This document shows positions 63,599 through 64,000 of a DNA stretch of 64,000 nt, piece by piece. The stretch is from Pterobdella sp. o SKG-2022 (lineage: Eukaryota > Annelida > Clitellata > Hirudinida > Piscicolidae). The notes beneath the pieces are model-generated. The model worked only from the letters and a program-made list of their open reading frames with translations, was not told where the DNA came from and did not search any database. The DNA lies in the NCBI GenBank assembly GCA_964035795.1, contig OZ038324.1, positions 7,223,206 to 7,287,205 on the forward strand. Reading direction: 5' to 3'. Position numbers and translations under genes: made by a program. Within the stretch, counting starts at the first letter, position 1. Each line of letters opens with the position of its first letter.

Positions 63599-64000
63599 TC
63601 TTAATAATGATTGAAAAAAAATTTTATAAATTTTATTTTTTTTGATAACTGACGTTAAGTAGAAGCGGAGATGTGTGGAGAGTGGTAAAATGGGGTGTTG
63701 TGAAAGGAATTATGAGTTGATGTGATTTATTTTAAAAAATCAATCTCACAAAGTGTTTTAAATGCCCACATTATTTTTGTTGTTTTTATAAATTTATTTT
63801 TAGTTGAGAATAAGTTTTTTAATATAATCCCGTACTACTGAACTCGTCAAAAACCCCCTATAAGCTTTTTGTTTTGAATGAGTTCAAACAAATAATTGAG
63901 GAAAATTTTTTTTTGATTTCTCACTTATTTTTGAGGTTTTTTATTCTTACAGAGGTTTTTTATTCTTACAGATTGGCCAATTTTCAGTAATGCGACATAT
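63599..64000. other. Right-edge non-coding DNA
   Basis: Nothing recognised. AT-rich, with a short direct repeat GAGGTTTTTTATTCTTACAG at about 63932-63971. Confidence 0.5.

Noticed and set aside
1..64000. Operon, prophage, CRISPR or other prokaryotic system
   Set aside because: Every supported gene is a spliced animal nuclear gene; no direct-repeat/spacer array or ribosome-binding-site-led cluster was seen.

Overview
This window is AT-rich (about 30% GC by eye) nuclear DNA from an invertebrate animal. The evidence is dense, short, phase-consistent spliceosomal introns, genes in every orientation, and animal-type genes: an inactive rhomboid (iRhom), a BTBD17-like BTB-BACK protein, lipase maturation factor 2, a PEX11-gamma peroxin, NUP93, an AP-1/AP-2 beta adaptin, MYCBP and ACTR1. 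I cannot fix the phylum from the sequence. All exon models were assembled by hand: GT-AG borders were chosen so that reading phase is kept and the joined protein matches the remembered family pattern.

Layout. 0.8-1.6 kb: last three exons of ACTR1 (+), cut by the left edge. 3.8-4.5 kb: complete five-exon MYCBP (-). 4.5-8.4 kb: repeat-rich spacer with a probable two-exon small gene (6.3-6.7 kb, -), an uncertain membrane ORF and a near-perfect 80-bp-armed palindrome. 8.4-9.7 kb: complete five-exon PEX11G-like gene (-), head-to-head with NUP93 (10.3-16.5 kb, +, 22 exons, 815 aa). NUP93 converges on the 19-exon beta adaptin (17.2-22.8 kb, -, 922 aa). 23.5-29.2 kb: 17-exon iRhom (-, 992 aa), head-to-head with an eight-exon BTBD17-like gene (29.8-33.2 kb, +, 822 aa). 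That gene converges on the 18-exon LMF2 (33.5-38.6 kb, -, 760 aa).

From 38.6 kb to the right edge (about 25 kb) the window is nearly gene-free. It holds a one-exon ORF resembling cytochrome c oxidase subunit 7C (44.8-45.1 kb), simple repeats, a few hairpins, a 35-codon ORF of unusually high GC, and a TCT/TCA-rich tract at the right end.

The genes are unrelated housekeeping and trafficking functions: nuclear pore, clathrin adaptor, peroxisome division, ER quality control, dynactin. They are not an operon. The main oddities are: an iRhom that keeps a serine at the catalytic position next to the iRhom-specific proline; complementary sequence tracts at the two ends of many introns; the long palindrome; degenerate tRNA-like repeats; and a recurrent CGCTATATAAA motif in non-coding DNA.
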